Below are positions 47,401 through 60,200 of a DNA stretch of 64,000 bases, piece by piece. The notes beneath the pieces are model-generated. The model did no database searches. It worked only from the letters and a program-made list of their open reading frames with translations, and was not told the origin of the DNA. Both the position numbers and the translations under genes were made by a program. The first letter of the stretch is position 1, and each line of letters starts with the position of its first letter. The stretch is from positions 1 through 64,000 of the forward strand of contig DF237021.1 of assembly GCA_000708835.1 (NCBI GenBank). Reading direction: 5' to 3'. The DNA is from Klebsormidium nitens. Its lineage: Eukaryota; Streptophyta; Klebsormidiophyceae; Klebsormidiales; Klebsormidiaceae.

Positions 47401-49777
47401 AATTCGAACATTAGACCACGGTAAAGATTAGCAAAAGAGTCGGAAAAGCACGCCGCGTAAAGAATGAGGGACTTCAAATCGCCAGATTGAACCCGCCAGC
47501 TCGACTGTTGCTTCTTTCTACGGCATCATAAGTCGGATCAAGGCTTTACAGGGAAGGATCTTTGGCGCCATGCGCTTGGGCCTGAGTCGGCTTCGTATAC
47601 GCCTCGCATCGGAGTCTAAAGGTGAAAGGGAAAGCTCAGTCGGTGTGAACTAGTAGCAGTAACCAAAGTGGGTTAACGATCCCAGGCCTTGCGCGCAACG
47701 TGCTTCTAATAACCCGGACGGTTTTGTACTAACCATACTCACCAAAAAGCAGGACGATGACTCCTAGCGTGTATGCGCAGGGGCCCCAGCAGAGGCACTG
47801 GCAGTAGGAGAGCAGCGTGACCCCCTCTAGTTTGAACACCAGTTGGATCCAATGGAGGGATATCATGAGGGCGGAAACGAGCATGGAAATCGCCGCCACG
47901 AGAGACCCCGCGCCGAGGTACCAGTTGAAGAGGAAGGTGATGACAACCTGGCGGAGTTAATAAGTACAGAACTTTGTGTGGTTACGGTGGTTACGGACTG
48001 GTTAAGATGCTTAAATGGTCACTGACCAGACTCGAGCGGAATCGAACACAACTTTGAACATGGTCACAACCTGGTTAATGGTCGAAGAGCCACACTTGTG
48101 TCCGGTTACATAGCATGGTTAGCAGCCAAAACCATCCTGTAAAAATCCATGAAACGCGTTCCTTTACAACGGGCAGAAGGTAATATCTGGAAAGAAGGGC
48201 GCCAATACAAGATTGGAAGCAGCCTGGCCGTTCGCTCGTGTCCTCTATCAAGCCGATGCAGATGAGATGCGTTCTCGGAGTGCTCTAGAACCACAACAAG
48301 CTCATTAAAAGACACTTTTGGAACTGACAGAACGGACGGACGGAGAACATGGACTCCCGAGGCGATATCAGAAACCCCTCCTAGCTATAACCCACTAGGA
48401 TCGACGTTCTAGGCTGACCAGATTCAATAATTCTGACCGTCGATCGTAGGGGTAGTAGTAGAAAGGGGTACCTAGGACTCCGCCGGGAGTCTCTGTTCTC
48501 CTTCCATTCGTTCTGACACCAAGTGAAAAAGCTGCGAGCCAACTATAAGGTGAACGGCAAAAAAGATTTGGGTTTAGTGTCAACTGACCTGGACAGTGTC
48601 ATGACAGCCGCCAAGAAATGCAATGAGGCCAGACAACTTTGAGGGAGGCTCGTAATCCCGCCATCGATACTGCAAGAGAAAAGGTGACTCCTTTGTGGTC
48701 TTCGAAGTCGCACTTTTGCATGTCAGTAACGTGTCGTTTTGATGAATTCAAGAAACAGGAGCGCCCCATTGTTGCCGAACACCGCGCTCAAGGATTATAG
48801 CGGCCAGTGTTGAAATGGATTCTAAAGACTCTCTTAGTCTACCAAGCTTGCGGCGACGCCTCAACTGGGCGCAAATCAAATGCTTTGGGACAAGAAAGCG
48901 TAGAGTGCAGATTTTATGATAAATGCAGGCCTGCTAGCACTACGACAAGAAGCAAGCTTAGCGCCTTCAGTCAGAACATAACGTAGACCAGGATTTCAAG
49001 CGCTCGTTCTTGTGAGCTGGCAGCTTTCTTAGGAGGCCTATGCAAAGTGAGCGATTGTCTGTAAGAAAGGGAGATGATGGGCAACAGCAACGATCACCAG
49101 ACTGGGAAGGCCAGTTTGCAACCCCACTCACTATCAGGCATCCAGCATTCACAAACCCTCAGCAGATTGCCGGCTCATGTCATTATTGTACCACTTACCA
49201 AAACACACAGAACAGCAAACTCGACCGCCGCCACCCCCGCACACGCCCACGCTCCGTAGAGGATTCCATTGTGCAGCTTCTGCCGTTTCATTTCATTCTC
49301 AGGGTAGGCCGAATAGGTCAGGCAGGCCAGCGTGCTCGGCCGATAGCATTCGACCAGAAAGATCACGTCTGTAACCAGGTCAATTAGCACCAGCAACAGG
49401 CGTACTGACGTCTTGATCCTGCCTTGCGGTTTGGCTCTGGATTGCAAGCTGGAGTTGTTTTGCTGGATTCCGCCACTCCTAGTTGGTGACAAGGGTGCGT
49501 AATTGGAGGACTGTAGGGCTGGATTAACCAAGCTGGAGGGGTTTTGTTGATTTGTGCCGCTCCTAGTTGGTGACCAGGGTGCGTATTTGGAGGACTGTAG
49601 GGCTGGATCGACCAAACTGGAGGGGTGGTATTCGAGACCCGCACTAGCTTCTTTGATAGTAACGACACTTTCGCTAGCAGTATAATTGGACAAATAGTGG
49701 TGATATGGGACAGCAGTCGACTCCTGCACGCTTTTGCCCGCTGCAGCTCTAGGTGCTTCATGCCTGGCCGTCTCCAT
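44412..49777 (-). CDS. Multi-pass membrane protein with glycosylated C-terminal domain, unknown family
   Basis: Eight minus-strand exons keep phase and give 574 residues: 49777-49199, 48669-48589, 47947-47743, 47265-47173, 46802-46732, 46360-46317, 45835-45696, 44923-44412. The N-terminal ~115 residues are polar and hold a 28-residue repeat (PSSLV(D/N)PALQSS, then YAP(W/L)SPTRSG, two copies and a partial third). Then come about four hydrophobic segments (RLLLVLIDLVTDVIFLV; AWACAGVAAVEFAVLCVLV; VVITFLFNWYLGAGSLVAAI with SALMISLHW; CAYTLGVIVLLFG). The C-terminal ~300 residues look extracytoplasmic, with Asn-glycosylation sites (NVTVQLSC, NVTNTT, NVTGK) and several Cys. I do not recognise the family; the HDTVQVVI helix recalls XK-related proteins, weakly. 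Intron 7 holds a Mutator-like MITE. Confidence 0.7.
45380..45578. mobile_element. Mutator-like MITE with 9-bp target-site duplication
   Basis: The arms TGGCAACTCTTGCTTTCACT (from 45384) and its exact reverse complement (to 45574) form a 34-bp perfect inverted repeat, extended to about 38 bp with two mismatches at the tips. The element is flanked by CGGTAAAAC on both sides (45371-45379 and 45579-45587), a perfect 9-bp direct repeat, the length typical of Mutator-like elements. The 199-bp element has no coding capacity. Its core contains AAAACCCTAACC and ACCCACCCTAACC, telomere-like words shared with 31307-31395. It sits in intron 7 of the membrane-protein gene. Confidence 0.88.
49440..49640 (-). 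repeat. In-frame coding repeat in the membrane-protein gene
   Basis: An about 84-90-bp unit (GGTTG...CAAGCTGGAG...GGAGGACTGTAGGGCTGGATT) occurs twice plus a partial copy. It encodes the 28-residue repeat ending TRSG.(N/I)QQN. Copies are about 85% alike and stay in frame. Confidence 0.8.
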
Positions 49778-51627
49778 TCTGCCGGTCTGATCCTTTTTAG
49801 CAAACCACTGTTGCCAGGCCAGTGTTATTGCTCACTTGATGGTTTCAACAGAAGAAGCAGATGGGGTTCCACATTCTCTGGCCTCCGAACCACTCGAGGA
49901 GCACTACACGTTCCTGCTTGGCAGCTGCTCAGCGGTCAGAAGGGGGTCTTCCTCCGCAGACTCTCCAGTTTGAATGCAAGGCGGAACGTTTTTCGGGGAA
50001 GCTCTTTGCTTAGCTTGTACATAACTAAAGAAACGGTGAGATGAAGCCCCCTTGAGCCGGCTTCAAACCTAACCGGTGCCCATATTGTGTCCTAGCTTCA
50101 AAGAAATGGTAGAATGCAATGAAGGAAACGTTGGATGGAGAAGAGAGCTCCCCAACCGGGCTGCTATTGCCCCGCGATCGCCATTGAAGCGCGTATGCTG
50201 GAAGCTATGCTCCTGTCTGGCATAAACTTCTTGTCCCCTAGAATGTTCAGATAAATATGTGCATCGGACGGTTCAGAACCAGAGGAAGTGACATCGACGG
50301 TCACTTCCGCTGAATCCCCGGGCACTTTCAGCGGTTGCCCAAGACTGACAAAGTTGCTCAGTAAAACCAAAGTCCCGGAAGTCAAGGCCTAAACCGGAAC
50401 ACCTACAGCCAGTAATTTGAAGCAGAAGACTGCCGCAATGGCTGCCTTGTGCTCAGGGCTTGAGGAGGCAGGGACGGGCTGTGGGGGGAGAGTAGAAGGT
50501 CTTTCTCCACAAACTTTGCATTTCAGCAAGCTAGGATTGCTTTTTGTAGAGCAGTCTTGCCGTTGAGATTGCAAAATTTGATGTATAGTTGCCCCGGCGA
50601 CTTTCAACAAAACCTCCATTGCGCCTCCGAGGCTCCTTTTAGGGTTGAAAGGCACATTTTGGATTTGGGGGGAGAATGTGCATCAAATTTACCTTTGAAA
50701 GCAGCTGGTATTCAATTTATAGGTTGCACATAGCTTCAGGTTGCCGTTGGGTTTGAGAAATTTTGGTCATGGGTGCTGCTCCCAGCTCATTTCAGCCATG
50801 TCGGCAGCCATGGCGGCCAGTCTGAGGTGCTGGGCAAAATAACAATTTTGGACTTCACCACTTTCGGGCGCTGTCCCTCCTTTCTGCGACCTTTAGGCGG
50901 GGGATGGACTCAGCCTTCTGTTCAGCAAAGGCAATCGGCGTACCGTCCGATCTTAGAAAATAGAACGATTTCACCGTTGGATGCCCGGACTGCGCCCGGT
51001 ACGCCAAAAATTACTTAACCAGGCCAGCGGACGGAGGTTCATGCCAGACAGGATGCTGCGTGAGTGACACCGTTGCGAGATCCCCCTAAGCTATAGACAC
51101 GCTGCATGGAGGATCCCCCTGAAAGGCACACGTGACGAACCCTCGCTTCCGTGTTCGTTGGATAGAAACCCATCGACGGTTAGAGAATCCTGGGACTTGG
51201 ACACTGAAAAGTTGCATGTCGGAAGTTTCTAGGTACGCCCTTCACCGTCCGATGATTGTAGGTGATGAGCGGACGGTTCAGGCTGCGGGTCACGTACGGT
51301 GTCGAACTACAGATGGCCGCATACCTATCAAAGCTTTTGCATACCCTATTGGGGTAGCTTGCAGGCGAAGCACAGGCTGAACGCCTTAAGCCATAACCTA
51401 TGGGTATGCGGCGCAGGAGACAGGAGTTGCAAGCAGTGAATGTGGGGAGGAACGCAATGCGCATTCTGAAAGTGGAGGCCGCCAATCTGGTTTGCTACCT
51501 ATCTGCAATGATTTTCTTTACAGATTACAGTAGATTGTAACAGCAGTGGGGGTTGGCTCAATTTGGAGCACCTCAGAAGACAATAATTTGAATCCCTCCT
51601 CTCAAAAACCAATGTGATAGGATTCTC
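49778..51627. promoter_or_regulatory. Divergent upstream region with clustered ATCGGACGG motifs
   Basis: The membrane-protein gene (start 49777, minus) and the Agenet-ENT gene (start 51628, plus) are head to head. ATCGGACGG or its reverse complement occurs at 50263-50271, 50943-50951 and 51245-51253; relaxed copies GCGGACGGTTC at 51275 and ATCGACGGTT at 51172 lie nearby. Three of the seven exact copies in the window are here. The region also holds the stop-interrupted ORF at 50164-50655. Confidence 0.45.
50164..50655 (-). pseudogene. Stop-interrupted open frame, unknown protein
   Basis: One minus-strand frame runs about 163 codons, broken by a single TAG at 50389-50391. Before it the frame has GGAMEVLLKVAGATIHQILQ and AAIAAVFCFKLLAVGVPV; after it TLVLLSNFVSLGQPLKVPGD and TVDVTSSGSEPSDAHIYLNI. 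The hydrophobic stretch around the stop could be membrane helices. No family is recognised. The only in-frame ATG is at about 50619; the usual signs of splicing around the stop are absent (the GT-AG span would be 18 bp). It may be a dead gene, a piece of a longer gene, or a sequencing error. Confidence 0.35.
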
Positions 51628-54600
51628 ATGGCTTTCAAAGTAGGTGACCGTGTGGAATGCTGGACCAAGGATGAGGGGTTTCTAGACTCTTATTTCGTAG
51701 CAGACCTTCAGTCGATCAGCGGCAAGAGGTGCATCGTCAAGTATGTCGAGTTGCTGACAGAAGATGGGGACCGTCTGATTGAGAATTTGCCCCTGGAGCA
51801 GCTGCGTCCCTTGCCCCCTAAAATCGACCGTTCAGGAGAGGACCCCAACTTCCTACCAGGGTCTTACATTGAGGCATACCACCAGGTAACCACCAGCTCT
51901 GATCAAGTCACGTCATCCTTGTGCTCAGTAACAGCTTGTTCAGTCCACCTCCAATGCTGAATCAGCATGGAGGAACGGCATTGAGGAGCCATGTCTTGGG
52001 ATTTGATAGAGTTTGCCTTCCAGTGTTGTCCTGTCTAGCTATAATGTTTCTGGTCTCTTGATCGCCTGGCACCTCAAGGATGAGGTTTTGAAGTTTGAGA
52101 AACTTAGTCAACGGAGGGAAGTCAGAAGCAAGGGCACCCAAGGGAGTGTGATTGTTTCAAGGTCATACCTGCAGACAAAATGTCTACATCTACTTGGTCA
52201 GATTGCAAGGAGAGCGTTAATGTTGTAAAGTATACGCGATTGGATCATCGTCATGGGGCATTATTGCAAACTGTGTGCAAGAGTAGGGCCTTTCCTCAGC
52301 TGCGGTCTGAAGCATCTCCAAAGACAGCTGTCAGCATGCTCAAGCCTTGGGGGAATGCAAGGAACACATTCTAGAAGGAACATTTCTTTCTTGTTGGACT
52401 CAAGGAATGGTTTGATGTGTGGTCGCTTTGTGAGCAGAGAGGAATCAAAGCAGTGAGGGCATTCCACTAGCATGTTGTTGTGTCCTGCTTAGTTGCTGCT
52501 GAATTTTCAATTTCTGCTGGACGTTTGCACAATCAGATTGGAACTCCAGGCATGATATGTTGTAACCTCTGTAGTTCAACCTGTAAACACACCAATCACT
52601 TTGCTTTGCTGCAGGATGGTTGGTGGAAGGGAGCAATCCACAAGAAGGTAGACAATGACTGCTACCTGTGCTACTTCCTGAGCAATGGGATAGAGCAGCT
52701 CCAACCCACTACCGCGAGCTTAGGACAAGCCAGGACTGGGTTGATGGAGCATGGATAGTCAAAGGTGCCAAAGTGAGTATCTGCACTTGGTTTGTTTCTT
52801 TTTCTGAAGATGGAGTGAGACAGATTGTGGTAGATGCTTGTAAGGATGTTGATGCATCATGCAGCGTCAAGGGTGCAGATCAATGCTTGCAAGTCAGCTG
52901 ATGAAGCATGAGTAATCATGCAAAGAATGCATAGAAGAAGGCAGGCTGCCGTTGTTGATGCTGTTGGTGCAGCGGTGTTGGTGTGTCTTCTGGGTGGACT
53001 GTTTCCTTTGACATGACCAGGCTTTCTTCTGCATGCTTTTAGTCCTGGTGAAATATTGAGTTGGGGCTTCATTACCATTCTCAGCTGATCTTATCACTTT
53101 TTCTGTCCCTTGTCTGATCTTCGGCCCGGTTGTCACACAATATAGGACAAGTTCTTGGTGAAAATGTGACAAGGAGTAGAAGCTGGAACCAATTAGTCAT
53201 AGCACTTGAGACCGGAAGACGCGACAACGCAGTCTGTTATGTCTTCCTCGCTCCACATTTGCATCTGCTTCAGGCATCTATCAGGGTCTGATGTTCTTGT
53301 AGAGCCTCCAGTGCTTGGCTCTGGGGTATTCACGTCAATCGTCGCTGCTCCGATGTATCAATGCTTAGGCCAATTTGCCAGTAGCTTTTGTTATTCACAC
53401 CCCTCGTCTCCTGTGCTTCCAGGGGGCGCAAACGCCAGCACCCCCAGCCCCCCACAACATCGTCCACCTGAAGCTGCCCTCTCCTCGCACCCCTGAGTCC
53501 CCCTCCCCCCGCGATCGGACTCAGGGCAAGAACAACCCCCCGGCAGAAAGTGCAGCCTCTGAAGGTTTTGTCTTGGATGATGACGAAGAGGAGGATGTCG
53601 ACATTGAAACCTCGTGGGGGGGGCCCGTTTTGGCGGCGGGGGGTGAAAGAATTGCAGCCACACCCCGGCTGCCAAGCGACGAGGAGGGAACCGTTTCTGA
53701 TCGGGGGGGTTCACCAAGCGGGGGTGAAGTGGAGCGGTTGCCGATCGGGGGTGCTGCGAGCAAACCGGAGCCAACAGGACATGTGAGACCAGGCAAGAAG
53801 AATGGAGCAGGGATTCGGAGCGGAGCGACAGGTGGCGATGTTACACCGGCACAGACTGGTACTACGTCGTCAGGAAAACGGAAGGGGACTGGCAGTGAGC
53901 ATGAAGGGAGTCCCAGTAGCAAGAAGCCGCGGAAAGGGCCGGCGCCAGCGAAGGGGAAGGGGGGAGCTGCCGAGAAGAAGAACTCAAGCAAAAGCGTGAG
54001 CAAGAAGAAGAAGCGGCCTACCGATGCGGTTGGTGACGGCCAGTCGCATGGGAACCGGGAGTCGGAGCCACTTGCATTGGTTCCGTATGTTGACGTAAGC
54101 GAGACTAGTTCAGATCCTCGCTGCTACAAGGAGAGTAGCGATCGGCAAAGCCAAGAGTGGACCAGAAAGACAAACGACGATTCGCTTTGTCAAAAGCGGT
54201 CAAAGTCTTGTGGGCCGGGTTTCGGGGTGAGCCCCTTCGGAAAGAATGTCATCCAGCGGTGGGGCAGCAAACAGCGGTCGATGCATGACATCTTGCGGCG
54301 CAGCAGCGTTGACTCGGCAAAAGGGAATAGAGATCCGTACGGTTTTGAATGTGAGATTGACAGGCAGAGGAGGGAAGCTCTCAGGAACACCCAGACGCAG
54401 CCGCAGGAGCGTCACCTGGCGGCCACGTCATCGTGCCAGCTGGCACCTCAGCAGGATTGGCACGAGGCGCCTCCCGATCCCCGCGACCTGGCATACCAGC
54501 AGGAAAGCAGTCCCACTCTTTGTTGGGAGAGCTGGGGCGCTCAGGAGTCAACGCAAGGGGATGGATTGGCCGAATGGCACAACGAGCGGCCGTGCTTGCC

Positions 54601-55492
54601 AACCGAGCCGGAGTTTCGGGGCCGAGAAGACGGGTACAGTTTACCCTCAGCGCAGGCGGAGGTGCCGTTGGAGAGATTCAGCTTTCGGGCGGCGTACGGG
54701 AGCATACTGGAGGCGTTGCTGAGGAAGGTGGGTATCTCTGCTGAGATTGGTGCTCTGAGAGCGAGACCTTGGACGGCTTTCCTCTCGAGTCTTTCCGTAA
54801 ACTTCCGCAGACTCACTGCGGCTGTGACTTTCTTATCATGTGGTGGAAAAGCTCTCGAAGGAATGTGGTGAGATATCCAGAGCGTTCAATGCTATTTGTT
54901 CCTAGTGACCCAAGACAGACAACGATTCTGGGACAGAAGTAGACCTGCAGAATTTAAGTCGCTTTCGAGTCGAGATGTCAGTGCCGGACGTTTCCGGGGG
55001 TTGGCAGCATGTTCCACAACTCGGCTTGTCCAAGCGGGAGCTGACTTTGTGCCATCGTGATTGCTGGCATGAGCGGTTGCCTGATCCATTGTTCAATGAA
55101 GCACCCTGTGCAAGGCTCTCTTGGCCATTCGGCTTTTGACGAAAATTAGTTCTCGTTTGCACTTCCTGATAAAGATAATACCTGAGCTTGCAAGTCCGTG
55201 TTGTGCCTGACGTCGCTCTTCTTGAACACCCCAGTTTTGAGCGAAGTATTCCTGGTGCGTCTGCGGTTCTGTCACTGGTTCTCGACATCTGACCTTGCAC
55301 CGTGCGAAAGAGGGAAATGCGGCCGCTGACGTTCCCCATCTCACAAGAAGGTTACCTCGATTGCAGGACATGCCTGGTTTCCGCCGTGAGTGCCTTCTGG
55401 CCGAGCTGCGGTCGGAGTTGCGCATCTCCGATCGGTGCCATGAGAAGCAGTACCAACATGCGCTCCGCCGAATTGAAGGCCTTGCCGATTGA
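51628..55492 (+). CDS. Agenet (Tudor-like) and ENT domain chromatin protein, with one frameshift
   Basis: Four exons: 51628-51885, 52615-52772, 53423-54727, 55367-55492. The ATG is followed by FKVGDRVECWTKDEGFLDSY, an Agenet/plant Tudor domain ending LPLEQLRPLPP; exon 2 continues with DGWWKGAIHKKVDNDCYLCYF, the second Agenet half. Exon 2 is 158 nt, one base short: the frame must change near 52695-52705 (..LQPT|HYRELRTSQDWVDGAWIV) to fit. Exon 3 is a long charged, Ser/Gly-rich region with NLS-like KKPRK and KKKKRP. The end of exon 3 (RFSFRAAYGSILEALLRK) plus exon 4 (RRECLLAELRSELRISDRCH) form an ENT domain, known from EMSY-like proteins. About 615 residues if the shift is corrected. Plant proteins with Agenet N-terminal and ENT C-terminal are thought to read histone marks. 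Confidence 0.82.
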
Positions 55493-57295
55493 GCTTCTAG
55501 ATGCCTGAACAGAAAGCAGCAGAGTGCTCGTTTACTGATGAGAAAGTTGGTAGAGTAGCCTGGGCGGTTTATGCGAAAAGTACTTGGGCTGCATGCGTTG
55601 CGGATGAGAGTACCGTACCGGCATGGGAATTCACCACCTTTTGGTGTGAAAACTTAATTTCGTTCATCCTGGAGCTTCACCGGGCGCGTTGAGTATATAT
55701 TTTTCATTTCACAAAAGCGTTTTTTCTGGGTTTTCCACACTCGGAACAAGCCAGAATGACCTTTTTCCAAAAAATTGTGGTTTCACCATATCACAGTCGG
55801 GGTGATCTTTGGTTTTATTGTTTTCACACCGACCCCAAAATAATTAATAAAAGTTGAATTCCCATGCCGGTACGGTATGTTATGTACAGGTACTATTCGT
55901 GTTTCTTGAGGCCGGTCGCTGAAAGATAATAGTCAAATATGTAGATTGGATTCTTCATTGGCACTTGGCTTGGTCAATTCGAATTCTTTAATTGAGATTA
56001 AAAGAAGAGGGATGCGATGTGAGCCGTAGTTGCAGAGCAGTGACATCTGTGGATCTTCAAGCAAGTAGATTGTCACCATTATATGGAAAGTCTGGCAAGA
56101 ACGCATCGTCAGAAAAGGCCTGGCGATATTAAGTGAAAGCGCTCATCGTTGAAAGCACAATCGGGTGAGATATGGCCGAGTCATCATATGAGTGAGTCTC
56201 TCATGTCGACGGTCGCGCGCAAGTACGCATGGCATGTGCTCTTTGAGATTCCAGGTTCTGCATCTGTATGTGACGGGCCGTAGTGCACTGAGTTTACATG
56301 CATCCTGGCATGCAATTTAGTACGTCGTACTGCACATGCAGGTTGCATGAGTGACCCGGATCGCCAATCCATGCATGGCTAATTGCATGATCCACAATGA
56401 TGCAGGTAGCTCGGATTGTATAACCGCTAGATCACTGTTAACAATCAATCGTTATAATTAAGACGAAATTCACTGCGGCACGACCAGTCCGCGCGGAAAT
56501 TGTTGTATATCACGCTCAGGACCGATTGAGGGTCAATTGCAGATGATTGATACTATAGCTAGATATATGAAAACAGGAAATATGCATTGAAAAGACAGCC
56601 GCCTATGATCGGATAGGTTATATAAAACGTCTGCATGGTTTGAATTGCGAAGGCTGACGCGGTGGATTTATGATCAAAACTAACGAACGATCTGATTCAC
56701 AGTCGCGCAATCCAATGCATTGTCAGTGAAGTGGCAGCCTCTAAGCTAGCACTGAGATTGTCTCTTGAGAAGTATTGCACGAGCAGGTAGCGACCTCGAA
56801 ACGATACTTGCAAGACCTGGCATGTGTGTTATGCATCTCTAGGCTAACAAGCGTCTTGTCGGGATCCGACTACAAAACACCAGCTATAATAGTACTCAAA
56901 GCCTATCCGTCCGACTGATCAACCATGTCTTCAAATGCAGTTCCTACGTTACTTCAAACCTTGTGTAGCAGCAAAGCATGTGGCCGCTGAACACGTTACA
57001 TCCTTGTTTGTTAGCTGAGTCGGTTGCCGCGCTCTAGTGCAGCGGCTTTCCATCCACTTCTCATCAGTGTACCATTCGGAGCACCACAAGGTCAGTCAAA
57101 GACTAGGTTCGCATGGTCAAAACGTGAAAGTTCGCTTACCTCTCAAACTTATTTACATACTCAACAGACAGTACTATCGCGACACTACGTCAGTCGTTAC
57201 CTCACAAAACAAAACCCGTTAATTAGTCGTGCAAAACTTCACCCCGACGGATCCATACTCCACTTTCCGGCAGCCTGGATCAGCATGCCGACGCG
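55493..57295. other. Intergenic region between convergent genes, no gene seen
   Basis: AT-rich with many stops. The direct GCATGGGAATTCACC (55620) and inverted GAATTCCCATGCCGGTACGG (55856) copies, with TACCGTACCGGCATGG, make an inverted pair about 240 bp apart; both arms include ACCGTACCGGCATGGGAATT. This looks like a small MITE-like hairpin (about 55608-55877). GCATGC-rich DNA follows at 56180-56420. No RNA gene was recognised. Confidence 0.5.
55608..55877. repeat. Inverted-repeat element, possible MITE
   Basis: GTACCGTACCGGCATGGGAA at about 55610-55629 recurs as the reverse complement TTCCCATGCCGGTACGGTA at about 55858-55876. The enclosed ~225 bp also pairs in part: TTTTGGTGTGAAAACTTAATTTC near 55639 against AATTAATAAAAG near 55842, and ACCACCTTTTGGTGT against ACACCGACCCC. 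Terminal repeats and size fit a miniature inverted-repeat element. I could not confirm a target duplication. Confidence 0.6.
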
Positions 57296-60200
57296 CTACG
57301 AGTCGTACTCGATGGCGACGCCCTTGATGCTGACGTCACCGAACTCGGACCCCTCGCCGGCCGCCGGCACGATCGTCACGCCGAAGTCGCTCGAGTCCGT
57401 CAGGCCGAGGCTCTCCAGGACGCTGCTGATCGAGATCCTGACGTCCACCTCTGACGTCATCGTCTGTGACATCATCATCCCCATGGGGACCGTGGTGAAC
57501 GAGCCCGCATATTGGGCGCAGTCGAGGGGCGTGTTGGGAGTGGCATCGGGCAGGTTGATGAAGACGTTGAAGTGCGCCGGTTGGTCGGACGGGTAGGAGA
57601 CGCCCTGGAGGACGAGGACCTCTTCCTGGAAGTCGGGGACCTGAAACGGGAGACGATAGCGTGATCTTAAAAAGAGGTTTGTTTCTCTTTATTCAATGCC
57701 CAAATGGGAGCGAACAGCCATTTAAGACGGCACTCCGGGAACGCGTCGAAAGCGGCTCTCTGGTACTGAGATTAACCAGATTGAGCTTAACTGATTTTGA
57801 CTTTGAACGGGTACGAAGGCGTGGTTTTGAGACCAAGATTTGGCAAGTGAACTTTGACCCAGATTACGGGACAAATTCAGACTGGAGGATAGAATACCAT
57901 AAATGTCGAGGCCTTTATCAACCGGACCAACGGACTGCAGAGGGATTTTGGCAGGGAATGAGAGCACGATCTGAGGAATGCAATTAACCAGTAGAGGAAT
58001 CGAGATGGTGGAGAGCGTTTTCAGCAACAGGACCTTCATGTTCGCATGACAAGCTCGCGGTTATGTACATCTGCCGCCCTTGTCACGTCAGAAATGTACT
58101 GGCCAAGGCACTTCAAAGAACGAATCAAAGAAACCAATTGGCGACGAAGCAACAAGCAGCCCAATCACTCCTAAGCAGGAATTAACCAACCCTGGTTAAG
58201 TACCAAAAGCCCCTGTAACCCCGTTATTCTCACCGTCAACGCCCCAATCCCCGCTCTCCTCGCCAGCCCGCTAACCCCCGAGCTCCTCAGCAGACCCGCA
58301 ACCGCGCCCGGGTTTCGCCCCGCCCCTAGATCGGACGGCGGCGATCGCGGCACGCTCGAGATGACCAACGGCTCCTTGTTCAGCTGAACAGCCGGGGATG
58401 CTGACGTGGCAGGTCCGAGGGAGTCGAGTTTCTGCGTCACCTCATCCACGGCGAGCAGGCGACGTTGCGAGGGCGCAAAATTACGAGGCGCGGGGGCGGG
58501 CGCGGTCGCCCAAGGGATAGGGACGTCCTCGTATGCGTAGCGGAGGCTTGCCTGAGTGTTGATTGCGTCGGAGACCTTGGCCTCGACCTGGAGAAGAGTA
58601 ACATGGTTTTTTGGCAATTAACCACGGTGGGTTACGGGCTGGTCGAAGCTGATTATATGTTTAGTAAGCAGGCCCGAGCAGTGGCCAGATTTTTCATATG
58701 ATTATGGCCCGGAAAAACGGACAACGAAGCAGACTCAAGCCTGCTAAGACAGCCCGGTCAGCAGTCGGACCTTTCCTGTGGGTAACGTAATTGCTTTTGT
58801 AGTCCGCTATGGTTGGCCCGGGATGGAATGATTCAGGGCAAAAGCTTTGAACTAACAGAAATCATTGCAGATTAAGAGCCGCAAAATAAAGGAACAGAGT
58901 GATCGCAGGCGAGGGCAGCAGCACAAGTCGGTGTCTCACAAGGGCTCATATTGATGAGAATTTATGACTTTCTTTATAACACTGAGAAGGGGCGAAAAGA
59001 ACGAAGCCGGAAACCAAACGGGCAAAGCACCCGGGAATCATTCACCCGACTTTTATTCTTGTTTTCCAAAGGACAGGATTTGGCGATCGCCCATATTGGG
59101 ATGATGTTACCCAGCTGCCCCCGAACACAAGAAGAGCGAGCTCCGGACGTAGCGAGAACTGACATCAACGGACATCGCCACAGAACACGCAGCGATTCCA
59201 TTTTGAAATTCCGCTCACCAGGTTGCGGTTCTCGTCGAAGAACAGGAAGCTCGCCCCCAGCCAATCCGGATCGACGAAATTCCTTCGATTGCCCCCCGGG
59301 AGCGTCAGCCACACGCTCCATAGCCTATCCAAGTTTCCGTGGTGCCCATAAAAGATTGGGTCCTGGCCAGCCGTGCCAAACTGGCCCATGTTTCCCCCGA
59401 CCCATACGTGTACCGGGTTATGCGGGCTGATCTCGAGCTGCCCCGGTCGCCGCCGAGACAAGGGATCCCCCGCGCGCAAGGGGTTTCCGAAGAACAGGTT
59501 TGCGGTGGTGGCCTGGAAGATCTGCGCGCGCATCGTGGCGGTGTTGTCGCTGATGACCTGCGCGGCGGGCAGTGTCGGCCTGGAGCGGAACAAGAGTGGT
59601 TATGATAACCACGAAATGAACCATCCGATCTGTAAGGCTTGGTAACCATCATGAGCCTTTCCTTCAGTTCATTAGTTGTGCTTTATCTGGACAACAAAGT
59701 CGAGGATGAAGAACGTAGCTAACACTGACAAGGTTCGTTTGCCCACTCCGAGCTCGTGCGCAATCTAAACCCCCTTACTAACCCAACCCGTCCCAGGCAG
59801 GTTGTCTTCATGTGATCTGGGCTTATCATACCTATTCTATAGATCAATCGTAATCATTCTGAAACGGAGAACGAGAATCAAGCGAGTCGATTACTCGTAA
59901 AAGAGGACGCGGCGCGCTTGTCACAGTTGATTGCACCATGTGGATCTTGAAAAACAGGGGTACACAGGTCTGAGAATCACAGAAATTTTGGCGTAGGGTC
60001 CAAGGGGAGTCCACCCAGGAAGAACCAACGTCGTTGACAAGGATTTCGGATTCAGGGGAAAAGAAACAGAATAATACAATAAACCATGGACGCATTAAAC
60101 AAGAGATGTTTTAGCACGCTTTCTAATAAGAAGAAAGGTCGAAGCAACAGCGCGGATCAAAAACCCACATTTGAGCCGGTAAAAGCTCGAGATATCGAGC

